A stretch of DNA of 17,859 nucleotides from CAZFQG01 sp964520785 (GTDB taxonomy: Bacteria > Planctomycetota > Planctomycetia > Pirellulales > Thermoguttaceae). Every line of letters starts with the position of its first letter. Within the stretch, counting starts at the first letter, position 1. The position numbers and the translations under genes are program-made. The notes beneath the pieces are model-generated. The model did not search any database and was not told the origin of the DNA. It saw only the letters and a program-made list of their open reading frames with translations. Shown here piece by piece: positions 1-7,588 of the stretch. The stretch lies in the NCBI GenBank assembly GCA_964520785.1, contig CAZFQG010000132.1:1-17859 (forward strand), read 5' to 3'.

Positions 1-187
1 CAACGGTTTTGGTCAGCCGTGCGAAAACCGCAGATTGTGGCCGCGTTGAGTATACCAGTCGCCGGAGCCAGGTTCCTTCTCCGTGCCGATATTCGGAATT
101 CCGGGAATTCGCTTTGCGGAGGTATCGTACTCCCATGGCGTCCGGTTATAATAAGGGATATCCCATATACGTTTTGGAGGGAGGTCC
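1..187. promoter_or_regulatory. Upstream region of the ECF sigma/kinase pair, with -10-like box and palindromes
   Basis: No coding region is supported here. A perfect TATAAT lies at 147-152, about 36 bases before the GTG start of the sigma gene, without a convincing -35 box at the usual distance. Two perfect 10-bp palindromes flank it: CGGAATTCCG at 94-103 (part of GAATTC-CGG-GAATTC, 96-110) and GGGATATCCC at 155-164, just downstream of the -10-like box, where an operator could act. A strong Shine-Dalgarno stretch (GGAGGGAGG, 176-184) precedes the GTG at 188. The palindromes and the -10-like box are seen directly. Their role as promoter and operator is inference and could be chance. Confidence 0.35.
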
Positions 188-754
188 GTGAGCGACATCA
201 CCCGGGTTCTGTGCGCGGTTGAGGGTGGGGTGTCTTCCGCCGCCGATCAGCTCTTGCCACTGGTCTACGATGAATTGCGGAAGTTGGCTGCCTCCAGGTT
301 GGCTCATGAGACTCCGGGGCAAACCCTCCAGCCGACCGCCCTGGTTCACGAGGCATATCTCCGCCTGGTCGACGGTGACTTGGTACCCCATTGGGATTCG
401 CGATCCCATTTTTTTTCCGCCGCAGCAGAGTCGATGCGCCGTATCTTGATTGAGCGCGCAAGGCGGAAGCACCGGCCGAAACATGGAGGGGACTATCGGC
501 GAGTTGATCTGACGCACGTCTTTCCGGCCACCGAGGCGTCGCCCGAGTCCTTGTTGGCGATGGATGAAGCGCTTGAGAAATTCGCCGTCGCATACCCCCA
601 GAAAGCGGAGTTAGTGCGCCTGCGCTACTACACCGATTGCACGCTCGCCGAGGCGGCCGAGCTACTGGGGATTTCCGTCTCAACCGCGAAACGGCACTGG
701 AGTTACGCGCGTGCATGGCTTTACAGTGAGCTTTGCGGTGTGTCGTCGGAGTGA
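188..754 (+). CDS. ECF-subfamily RNA polymerase sigma factor (kinase-associated type)
   Basis: A 188-residue extracytoplasmic-function sigma factor that would direct RNA polymerase to a stress or surface regulon. The region-2 part spans about residues 15-95 (LQPTALVHEAYLRL near 47-60, then HFFSAAAESMRRILIERARR). The region-4 helix-turn-helix spans about 150-178 (TLAEAAELLGISVSTAKRHW). The LVHEAYLRL and SMRRILIERARR sequences are typical of the ECF group abundant in planctomycetes and acidobacteria (TIGR02999-like). The GTG start at 188 is supported by the GGAGGGAGG ribosome-binding site 4-12 bases upstream. No anti-sigma factor is adjacent. The next gene, 92 bp downstream on the same strand, is a large Ser/Thr kinase. 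This pairing is a known planctomycete arrangement and suggests phosphorylation-linked control. Function is confident; target genes are unknown. Confidence 0.93.
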   Translation: MSDITRVLCAVEGGVSSAADQLLPLVYDELRKLAASRLAHETPGQTLQPTALVHEAYLRLVDGDLVPHWDSRSHFFSAAAESMRRILIERARRKHRPKHGGDYRRVDLTHVFPATEASPESLLAMDEALEKFAVAYPQKAELVRLRYYTDCTLAEAAELLGISVSTAKRHWSYARAWLYSELCGVSSE

Positions 755-846
755 GTTTTTTCGGCCTTTTTCCATTTTGCGTGGTCCTTCCGGGACACAA
801 AAATCGCATTGATATATGGAAACCAAGATCACGCGGGAGACCTGGC

Positions 847-3800
847 ATGGTCAACGGCCGGAACGTCGATTCCATTTTCGTTGACGCGATCGAGATCGAG
901 TCGGATGCGGCGCGCGCCTCCTATCTGGACGAAGCGTGCGGCGACGACCCGGAGCTGCGCCGGCAGGTCGAAGCATTGCTTCATGCCCATCTTCAGGCTG
1001 GCGATTTCATGAGGGACGATGGTCCTCGGCGTTGTCCCCAATACGCGGAACGGTTCCGCCATATCTTCGCCGGAGCCGCGAATACTCCCGGATCGGACGG
1101 TTCGCGATCCGCCAATCAACCTGGAGATTCGTTCCTGCAGGGGGATTCAAATGATCCCGTCTTGGGGGATTTTCGGATACTACGCGAAATTGGGCACGGG
1201 GGTATGGGGGTGGTGTACGAAGCCGAGCAGATTTCACTTTCAAGGAAGATCGCGCTAAAAATCCTACCTTTTGCCGCAGTGCTAGATGACCGGCAGTTAC
1301 GGAGATTTCAGAACGAGGTCCAGGCCGCCGCTACCCTTGAACACCCGCACATCGTTCCCGTTTATTCCGTCGGAGCGGATCGAGGAGTTTACTACTACGC
1401 CATGCGGTTGATACAAGGGCCAAACGTCTCGGAACTGATTACCACATGGAATTCCCGCTTCGCGGTGAGTGCGCGATGCGCGGCGTCTTTCGTTGGTCAG
1501 TCCGCGCGCGATTCCGGCCTCGAACCCGAAGACGCCGCCGGAACTGAAGTATCGGCGGCCGAATCGGATTCGAGGCCCCGGCAAGAAACGGGTCTGGAAC
1601 TCGCGGCGTCGGCGCGGGACTCGAGTACCGTCTCCCGGCCGATGAATCCTGCCGCTGGCGATGACCGATATCGCACCGTCGCCCGTCTCGGAATGCACGT
1701 GGCGGAGGCGCTTCATCATGCCCACGAGCAGGGGATTCTCCATCGTGACGTCAAGCCATCCAATTTGCTGGTCGACGAGGAAGGACACGTTTGGGTCACG
1801 GACTTCGGACTGGCCCGTATCGAGGGAAGCAAGGACGTGACCGGCACCGGCGAGTTGATCGGGACACTGCAGTATATGAGTCCGGAGCGGGTCCTATCGA
1901 AGCGCGGGCTCGTCGACCAGCGGACGGACGTCTATTCGCTGGGGGCGACACTCTACGAACTCCTGGCATTACGTCCGATGCACGAAGCGGAAGATCGGAC
2001 GGAGCTGATCCGCCGGATTTCGGAAGAGGAACCGATCCCGCCGCGACGGTACGATGGAAGAATTCCGCGGGACCTGGAAACGATCGTCCTGAAAGCGACA
2101 TCGAAGCGCGTCGAGGAGCGTTACACGACGGCGGAAGAGATGGCGGAGGACCTGCGGAGGTTCCTGGAGGACCGGCCGATTTGCGCTCGAGTTCCCTCCT
2201 TCGGTTCGCGACTCTCGAAATGGGGGAGACGAAATCGCCGCGCCTTGGCGACATCGGCCGCGTTCTTGCTGGCGGCGACCGGACTCGTCATGGGTCAATT
2301 GTGGTGGGAGCGCGTCCAGTTCGAGGCCATGGCGACTCGAGAGACCCGGTTGCGCCGCGACGCCGAAGAAAACCTCTACCGGACGGAAATCCTCCTGGCC
2401 CACGAGGAGTGGAGAGAGGGGAACATCGCGAACGTCCTATCACTTCTGGAAAACCACGTGCCACGTCCCGGCAAGCGCGACCCGCGAGGGTGGGAATGGT
2501 ATTACCTGAATTCTCTCTGCCATAAGGAACTGGCGACGCTGGAAGGCCACCGCGGCGGCGTGACGTGGCTTGCCTGGAGTCCCGACGGGCTGCGATTGGC
2601 GACCGCCGGCGCCGACGGAACGGTCCATGTGTGGGATACCGCGACGAACACGACGATTTACGTTCTTGGACGCGGCGAGAAGCCCGTCTGGTGGGTCGCG
2701 TGGAACCCGGACGGGAGTCGTCTCTTTTCGAAGTGCGCCGCCGGCCGCGTTCAAATCTGGAACGCCAATACCGGTGAATCGGTCGGTTTCCTTGGTGACT
2801 TGCCTACCATTTGGGCCGTTTCGAACGTGGATGGAAGCCGTATTGCCACAATCCACGGCGACCGGTGGGTAATCATTTGGGATGCCTCGGAGGGTAAGGA
2901 ATTGACCCGATGGCAGGCGGACCTCTGTTGGGGGCCGGTCGCGCTGACCGAGAAGTACCTGGTCTCCGGAGAACAATGGCCGGGATACCTCAAGATATTC
3001 GACGCGGATACGGGAGCGAACCTCCACGACGTCCCGTTGCTTCTGCATCAGATCCGAGACGCGAAATACAGTCGCGACGGAGTCCTGTTCGCTACCGCGT
3101 CCAAGGGCGGGACGATCAGACTGTGGGACTCCATCGAGGGAAAGGATTTGCTCGACATCCGCGCCCACGACGCGTTGGTCAACCAGGTGGCATGGCGACG
3201 CGACGGGCGGCGAATCGTCACCGCGAGCGATGACGGGACGATACGTGTCTTGGATGCGTCGAACGGCCGCCAGGTTAACATTTTGCGTGGACATGCCGCT
3301 CGAATCAAGAGCGTCGATTGGCACCCGGATGGTTCGCTCGTGGCGACCGGGGACGCCCGGGGGATGGTCAAGCTATGGAATCCCGAGAGGCCACAGGAGT
3401 TCATCCCGCTCAAAGGCAGGACCTTCGGGATTTGGAATCCGGAGGGAACGCTCCTGGTGACCGGAGGGCAGGAATTGGGTTCGATCGATACCCGTTCTCC
3501 GGAGAAGGACGGGAAGGTCGAAATCTACGACACGGCCACCTGGGAGTCGGTCTTGACGATTCAGGACAGGGATTTCGGGGGGACCAAGTCGGCTGATTGG
3601 ACGTCCGACGGGCGCCGCCTGGCGATAGCCGGCCGTCGGGGGCGGGTCAAAATCTGGGAAATTCCGAGTCTCCGAGAACTATTCGCCGTTGACGCCGACT
3701 CCGAGTTGCGCGGCCTGGCATTCAGCCCGGACGACCAATGGTTGGCCACCGTGGGGATTAATGAAGTAGTAAACGTGTGGGACGTCGACCAGCAACAACG

Positions 3801-4326
3801 AATCGTCTCCTTGGCCGGGCACACGGACAAAGTGGGATCGGTCGCTTGGAGCCCGGACGGCCGGTACTTGGCCTCCTACGGCTGGAACGGCGAGGTCAAA
3901 ATATGGGACGTCGCCACCTGGCGCGAGTTTTGCGAATTGCGGCATCGAACCGACGAGTCCGAAGCGGACGGGGAATGCCTGATTGCCTGGAGCCCTTGCG
4001 GCGACCGGCTGGCGTCCGGCACCTCGGCGGGCACATTCCTTGTCTGGGACTTGGATTCGAAACGAGAAGTTCTTTCCGTGTCCGCGCATGTCGCCACGAT
4101 TGAATGCCTGGCCTGGAGTCCGGACGGTCGGAGAATCGCGACCGGCGGCGATGACCGAACCGTGAAAATATGGGACGCGGGAACGGGAAAGGGGCTGCTG
4201 ACGCTCCGTGGCCACCAATGGCCGGTGCGCGGTCTCCACTGGAGTCCGGACGGCAGGTGGCTTGCCTCCGGGGCCCGCGACGGAATTCGTATCTGGGGCC
4301 CGGAGCAGAATGAGGTGTCGCCGTGA
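847..4326 (+). CDS. Transmembrane Ser/Thr protein kinase with 14 WD40 repeats
   Basis: A 1159-residue Hanks-type protein kinase fused to a WD40 region. I chose ATG 847 (GGGAGA 7-12 bases upstream) because the protein then opens with the N-terminal segment usual in planctomycete kinases (residues about 6-45, ending DDPELRRQVEALLHAH). The in-frame TTG at 733 would overlap the sigma gene. The kinase domain spans about 109-440: glycine loop GHGGMGVV, catalytic Lys138, HRD at 299-301 followed by VKPSN, and DFG at 319-321. All key residues are present, so it should be active. An Ala/Ser/Glu-rich insert of about 70 residues (205-275) precedes the HRD helix. One membrane segment lies near 466-488. 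Fourteen WD40 repeats follow (about 565-1155), mostly with WSPDG and WD signatures. The topology puts the kinase in the cytoplasm and the WD40 repeats across the membrane. It probably works with the upstream ECF sigma factor. Confidence 0.93.
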   Translation: MVNGRNVDSIFVDAIEIESDAARASYLDEACGDDPELRRQVEALLHAHLQAGDFMRDDGPRRCPQYAERFRHIFAGAANTPGSDGSRSANQPGDSFLQGDSNDPVLGDFRILREIGHGGMGVVYEAEQISLSRKIALKILPFAAVLDDRQLRRFQNEVQAAATLEHPHIVPVYSVGADRGVYYYAMRLIQGPNVSELITTWNSRFAVSARCAASFVGQSARDSGLEPEDAAGTEVSAAESDSRPRQETGLELAASARDSSTVSRPMNPAAGDDRYRTVARLGMHVAEALHHAHEQGILHRDVKPSNLLVDEEGHVWVTDFGLARIEGSKDVTGTGELIGTLQYMSPERVLSKRGLVDQRTDVYSLGATLYELLALRPMHEAEDRTELIRRISEEEPIPPRRYDGRIPRDLETIVLKATSKRVEERYTTAEEMAEDLRRFLEDRPICARVPSFGSRLSKWGRRNRRALATSAAFLLAATGLVMGQLWWERVQFEAMATRETRLRRDAEENLYRTEILLAHEEWREGNIANVLSLLENHVPRPGKRDPRGWEWYYLNSLCHKELATLEGHRGGVTWLAWSPDGLRLATAGADGTVHVWDTATNTTIYVLGRGEKPVWWVAWNPDGSRLFSKCAAGRVQIWNANTGESVGFLGDLPTIWAVSNVDGSRIATIHGDRWVIIWDASEGKELTRWQADLCWGPVALTEKYLVSGEQWPGYLKIFDADTGANLHDVPLLLHQIRDAKYSRDGVLFATASKGGTIRLWDSIEGKDLLDIRAHDALVNQVAWRRDGRRIVTASDDGTIRVLDASNGRQVNILRGHAARIKSVDWHPDGSLVATGDARGMVKLWNPERPQEFIPLKGRTFGIWNPEGTLLVTGGQELGSIDTRSPEKDGKVEIYDTATWESVLTIQDRDFGGTKSADWTSDGRRLAIAGRRGRVKIWEIPSLRELFAVDADSELRGLAFSPDDQWLATVGINEVVNVWDVDQQQRIVSLAGHTDKVGSVAWSPDGRYLASYGWNGEVKIWDVATWREFCELRHRTDESEADGECLIAWSPCGDRLASGTSAGTFLVWDLDSKREVLSVSAHVATIECLAWSPDGRRIATGGDDRTVKIWDAGTGKGLLTLRGHQWPVRGLHWSPDGRWLASGARDGIRIWGPEQNEVSP

Positions 4327-4809
4327 CGTTGAATCGCGACTTCACCGCGTTGCCGACGGCGGCGGCGGGGCACGAGGGCGGCCCGCGACGACGCGCGCCG
4401 TCTCTCCCCTTCACTTCACGAATCAGACAACCCATCGTGCCCACGGGGCACGGCGAGCGAAAAGGGTGCCGGAGCCTCGCGTTTGATTTTACTCAACCTG
4501 CACTGAGTAAGGTCTTTCCTCCTCGGTTCCGGCACCCGTTTTTCGCCTTGTTTTGGTTCCCGGGGGGATACCGCGTCCGGATACCGGCCCAACGGTCCCG
4601 GAGACAGGAAACGGCGACGGAACCCCACGGCTACACTCTAGAGGAGGACTGGACCGGGAATGGCGAGCGAATCCAAGGAAGACTTCGCGTCAAGCGCCAT
4701 TCCCACCGGTCCTTCGCGGTGGCGGTGGACGGCTTCGGGATTCTTGATTTCGAGAGCCGCGCATGCCGCGGTCGACGATGATACCGAGCGCCCTCTCGAG
4801 TGAATCGTC
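4327..4809. other. Gene-free interval between convergent genes
   Basis: This 483-bp stretch separates the kinase gene (+ strand) from the Tat phosphoesterase gene (- strand), so both transcripts end into it. A plus-strand open frame begins with a GTG overlapping the kinase stop and runs to 4781. Its translation is Arg/Pro-rich, has no recognisable domain and no good ribosome-binding site, so I do not call it a gene. The only clear structure is the nested inverted repeat at about 4464-4537, listed separately. I see nothing recognisable in 4560-4809. Confidence 0.6.
4464..4537. repeat. Nested inverted repeat (REP-like element or bidirectional terminator)
   Basis: The outer arms are GGGTGCCGGAGCC (4464-4476) and GGTTCCGGCACCC (4525-4537), complementary at 12 of 13 positions. 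They are flanked by GGCGAGCGAAAA on the left and TTTTTCGCC on the right, which are also roughly complementary. Inside lies a second, perfect inverted repeat, TTACTCA (4489-4495) and TGAGTAA (4504-4510), with an 8-base loop. A run of T follows the right arm, and A bases precede the left arm, so a transcript from either strand could end here. Known REP/BIME elements have similar GC-rich imperfect palindromes between convergent genes. No REP-associated transposase is visible in the window. Terminator and REP are both inference. Confidence 0.5.
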
Positions 4810-5697
4810 TCAGCTCCAACGGTAGGCGTCTTGTTCTCGAAACCCTTCAACGCGGATGTTTCCGTCCTTGAAAAAGTCGACGACGGCGTAGGCGCTATGC
4901 TCGGGAAAAGGTCCGTCGACCACGCTGCGAAGCGTGCAATAGTGGATTCCACCGATTTGGGTGTAATCGTTCTGGTGGTGATGGCCCTGGAAGACGACCC
5001 GGACGCGGCCGGAGTCTTCCAGGATTTCCCGGACGAGATGCGCGTTTTTGACGCCGATGTTTCCGCCGCAGTCCAGGCGCTGGTGAATGGCGACGATCGC
5101 GGGTTTCGCCGTCGAGGCGAGATCGGACTTCAACCATTGCAACTGCTCGGACGAGACGTTCGAGTCGGTCCAATCGAAGTCCCCGCGGCGGTAAGGCTCC
5201 CCGTCGGAGCGAAAACAGGCATCGAGGACGACGAAATGGAACCCCTCGCGGTCGAACGAGTAGAACGTATTGTCTTCGCCGACGGCGGCGAGGTGTTCCT
5301 CCTTCGTCACGTTGTCGACGCAGTGATTTCCCAGAACGTGCCGGCATTCTCCTCCGGCCTTGCGGAATTCCGCGTCGATCCTCTTGATGTAGGAAATCTT
5401 CGTCGCCGCGTCGGGCGCCTCGTCGGTGAAATCGCCGAGTTCGAAGGTGATCGCCGCTTTCCGTTCTTTCAGGGCGGCGACCGCCTCGCCCATCTTTCGT
5501 AGCGACTCCCGGTATCGCCGCGTTCCGGCGGTATCCCGCTGGGCGTAGTGGACGTCGGTCAACAGACCGATCCGGAGCTTCGCCTTATCGGCCGATGGGT
5601 CGTCCGCCGCGGTGAACACGGCCTTTCCGGACGCCGTCAGGAAGAGAACGCCGGTCTTGAGGAATCGGCGGCGCGATGGAATTGTATGTGAGTTCAT
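4810..5697 (-). CDS. Tat-exported calcineurin-like metallophosphoesterase
   Basis: A 295-residue predicted phosphoesterase with a two-metal active site. The N-terminus has a textbook Tat signal (SRRRFLK, residues 8-14, then a hydrophobic stretch 16-30), so it is exported folded. The open frame extends upstream to 5925, but ATG 5697 is chosen because it places the Tat motif at the N-terminus. Metal-binding motifs seen: D48-x-H50 (TDVH), G88-D89-FTD, G123-N124-H125-C, H205 (HQRLD) and G238-HHH-241, the full calcineurin-like set. Length is short for the family, with no accessory domain or surface anchor. The gene is last in the minus-strand cluster, 131 bp after the LamG-dockerin gene, and is about 60% identical to the product of 12996-13880. 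Substrate (phosphomonoester, diester or nucleotide) cannot be told from sequence. Confidence 0.9.
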   Translation of the reverse strand: MNSHTIPSRRRFLKTGVLFLTASGKAVFTAADDPSADKAKLRIGLLTDVHYAQRDTAGTRRYRESLRKMGEAVAALKERKAAITFELGDFTDEAPDAATKISYIKRIDAEFRKAGGECRHVLGNHCVDNVTKEEHLAAVGEDNTFYSFDREGFHFVVLDACFRSDGEPYRRGDFDWTDSNVSSEQLQWLKSDLASTAKPAIVAIHQRLDCGGNIGVKNAHLVREILEDSGRVRVVFQGHHHQNDYTQIGGIHYCTLRSVVDGPFPEHSAYAVVDFFKDGNIRVEGFREQDAYRWS

Positions 5698-5711
5698 GAT
5701 CGTCAATGGTT

Positions 5712-5809
5712 TGGTCGCGTGAATCGCAAAGATGGATAGTGGTGTGCGGTCCGTCGACCCGCCGCCGGCTCCGGAATAGGCGAAAAGAACCGGCGGCAAG
5801 TCGCGACCA
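5712..5809. repeat. Nested inverted repeats upstream of the Tat phosphoesterase gene
   Basis: The gap between the two minus-strand genes contains an outer 8-bp perfect inverted repeat (TGGTCGCG 5712-5719, CGCGACCA 5802-5809). It encloses a second perfect 8-bp pair (GCCGCCGG 5761-5768, CCGGCGGC 5790-5797) and a small hairpin GGTC-CGTC-GACC (5748-5759). On the minus strand this would form a structured leader in front of the phosphoesterase gene. It has no T-tract, so it is not a typical intrinsic terminator. Short GC-rich stems arise by chance in such DNA; its function is unknown. Confidence 0.35.
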
Positions 5810-5828
5810 GCGGAAAAACCGTGACTGC

Positions 5829-7547
5829 CTAACGGCGCCTGGACGCCCAGAAGCACAGGCCGAGAAGCAGGAGAACCGCGGCGGACGGTTCCGGAACGAC
5901 GGCGGCGGCCGCCGTGTTGCCCCAATTGGCGCGGACGATATCCAAGTCGGCGCTGGAAACGGTTCCGTCGCCGTTGGCGTCGCCCGCCGATAGATCGCCG
6001 GGAGTAACCGCTTGCCCCCAGTTTCCGCGGACGATATCCAAGTCGGCACTGGAAACGGTCCCGTCGCCGTTGAGGTCCCCTTCGAGGGCCGGCCCGCCGA
6101 CGTCGATCAGCGCGTCCACGTCGGCTTGTGTCAGCACTCCGGTGTAGAACCGCACTTCATCCAGAATTCCGGACATCTCGGCGCTCGCGGCGGTTCCGCG
6201 GCCGAGGACGAAGTTCGGCGTCCCCTGTACGCCGCCGGCGGTGCTGGTATCCTCGACGGAAACGGGTACACCGTCGACCCACAGCGTAGTCCGCAGGGTC
6301 GGATCGATCTGGAGCGCGTCGAACGCGAAAGCGATATGGTGGAATTCACCGACGTTGAGCACCTGGTCCGTACTGCGGACGAACATGTTGCCGCCGTCCT
6401 TCATCACGCGGACGATCAGTTTGCACATTCCGTCCTCGAGCGTGTCGATGGCGATATTGTAGCCGTTCTGATCATCTTCCATTCGGGAGAGCAGTCGCGA
6501 ATAGATTCCGGTGTCTTCGGCCAGATTGACCCACATCGCGGCGGAGAACTGATGGGTGACGTCGAGGTCGGCGGACGGGGCCGCGTAGGCCGAACCGGCT
6601 TCCCCGTTGGGGCTTACCTGGAGCCCGTTGCCGACCACGGCCGGAACGATCGTCGCTTCGGCGCCCAGGGTCATGTCATGCCCGCCGACGGAATCGGCTC
6701 CGTCCTGGTCAAAAGACCAGGAGGCCCGCAATTCCAAGGGGAGCGGCTCCGGCGGAACATAGCCTTCGATTCCGTACTTGTCTTGAAGATAGGCCCGAAC
6801 CGTCTCTTGTTCGGTTTGATTCAGCGCGCGGTCGAAAACGAGAATCTCGGCGATGTCCCCCTGGAGGAAGTTCGTGTAAGCGCTCGCCGTGTTGAACGCG
6901 CCGATGTTGAACGCGGTGCCGGCGGGCTCGTTAATCGCCGACGCGGCGGCGGAGTCCTCCGCGAGGAGTTGACCGTTGACGTACAATCGGGCCGAGTTGT
7001 CGCCGCCGGCGTATCGTCCCTCGCCGATCGCGAAGGTGTCGTTCGGATTCAGCGCGGCGAGTTTATACCCGTAGTCGGAACCGAGTCCGGATTCCATGTT
7101 GATCGCGCCGGCGGTCAACTTGTAGTACCAACCGTCCCCCGCGCGTCCGCCGGTCATGTCGAATCCGAATAGATTGCCCTGGGCGGAGGCGCCGCCGGTT
7201 CTCGCGGCGACGAAAAACGCCGTATGGTCCTGAAACGGCAGGTTGGGGAGTGCTCCCAGCGTCAGGACGTCGTCGATTCCGTCGAACCGCAACACGTCGT
7301 GGGTGCCGTTACCGAAGGTTGCCGTGGCGGTGATGGGGCGGCCCGTCGTGGAGGGAGCCCACAGGTCATTGCCGCTTCCGGACGCGTCCGCCCAGACGTC
7401 GACTTCATTCCCGGAGGCGATGACTCCTTCATCCGCCTTGAGCCAGAGTGCCATGCCGGAAACGGTGTCGGAGGTAAACGCCGCCTCGGTCTGCGCGGCG
7501 CACGTCAGTGCGCCAATGGTGAGAGTCGCGATCAATAGTGGTTTCAT
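5829..7547 (-). CDS. Secreted LamG / dockerin-like / PEP-CTERM surface protein
   Basis: A 572-residue exported protein. ATG 7547 has a good ribosome-binding site (AAAGGAG) and starts a signal peptide (MKPLLIATLTIGALTCAAQ, cut probably near A25). Residues about 25-255 and 272-475 look like two concanavalin A-like/LamG beta-sandwich domains. The second has the usual HHIAFAFD and GILDEVRFYTGVL strands. Two dockerin-like calcium-loop units follow (490-511 and 522-543; GDLNGDGTVSSADLDI and GDANGDGTVSSADLDI). The C-terminus is a PEP-CTERM signal: VPEP, a hydrophobic stretch and ASRRR (551-572), implying exosortase-dependent sorting. LamG domains usually bind glycans or proteins; no catalytic motif is visible. 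It lies 41 bp downstream of the phosphoesterase-LamG fusion gene, whose C-terminal half it resembles, so the pair probably arose by duplication and is probably cotranscribed. Confidence 0.88.
   Translation of the reverse strand: MKPLLIATLTIGALTCAAQTEAAFTSDTVSGMALWLKADEGVIASGNEVDVWADASGSGNDLWAPSTTGRPITATATFGNGTHDVLRFDGIDDVLTLGALPNLPFQDHTAFFVAARTGGASAQGNLFGFDMTGGRAGDGWYYKLTAGAINMESGLGSDYGYKLAALNPNDTFAIGEGRYAGGDNSARLYVNGQLLAEDSAAASAINEPAGTAFNIGAFNTASAYTNFLQGDIAEILVFDRALNQTEQETVRAYLQDKYGIEGYVPPEPLPLELRASWSFDQDGADSVGGHDMTLGAEATIVPAVVGNGLQVSPNGEAGSAYAAPSADLDVTHQFSAAMWVNLAEDTGIYSRLLSRMEDDQNGYNIAIDTLEDGMCKLIVRVMKDGGNMFVRSTDQVLNVGEFHHIAFAFDALQIDPTLRTTLWVDGVPVSVEDTSTAGGVQGTPNFVLGRGTAASAEMSGILDEVRFYTGVLTQADVDALIDVGGPALEGDLNGDGTVSSADLDIVRGNWGQAVTPGDLSAGDANGDGTVSSADLDIVRANWGNTAAAAVVPEPSAAVLLLLGLCFWASRRR
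5919..6080 (-). repeat. Tandem dockerin-unit repeat, cassette 1
   Basis: Two 66-nt units (5919-5984 and 6015-6080) encode near-identical 22-residue calcium-loop segments, 96 nt apart from start to start. The same two-unit layout with the same 96-nt period occurs at 7691-7852 and 15153-15314. Confidence 0.85.
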
Positions 7548-7588
7548 GGAGGTCTCCTTTTCTAAAAACAGCAAAACGGATCGAATCT

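Noticed and set aside
733..846. Longer kinase start at TTG 733
   Set aside because: It overlaps the sigma gene, has no ribosome-binding site, and the added residues do not match the usual N-terminus. ATG 847 has a GGGAGA site.
1791..2525. Frame-shifted open frame inside the kinase gene
   Set aside because: Shadow of the kinase domain. The kinase frame carries every catalytic motif without interruption.
4323..4781. Plus-strand open frame overlapping the kinase stop (GTGA)
   Set aside because: Arg/Pro-rich translation with no domain. It reads through the nested inverted repeat, and no ribosome-binding site decides its start.
6012..7172. Long plus-strand frame opposite the LamG-dockerin gene
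   Set aside because: It is antisense to a well-supported gene. The similar frames opposite other dockerin/LamG stretches (7688-8848, 15123-16214) arise from the same repeated high-GC sequence.
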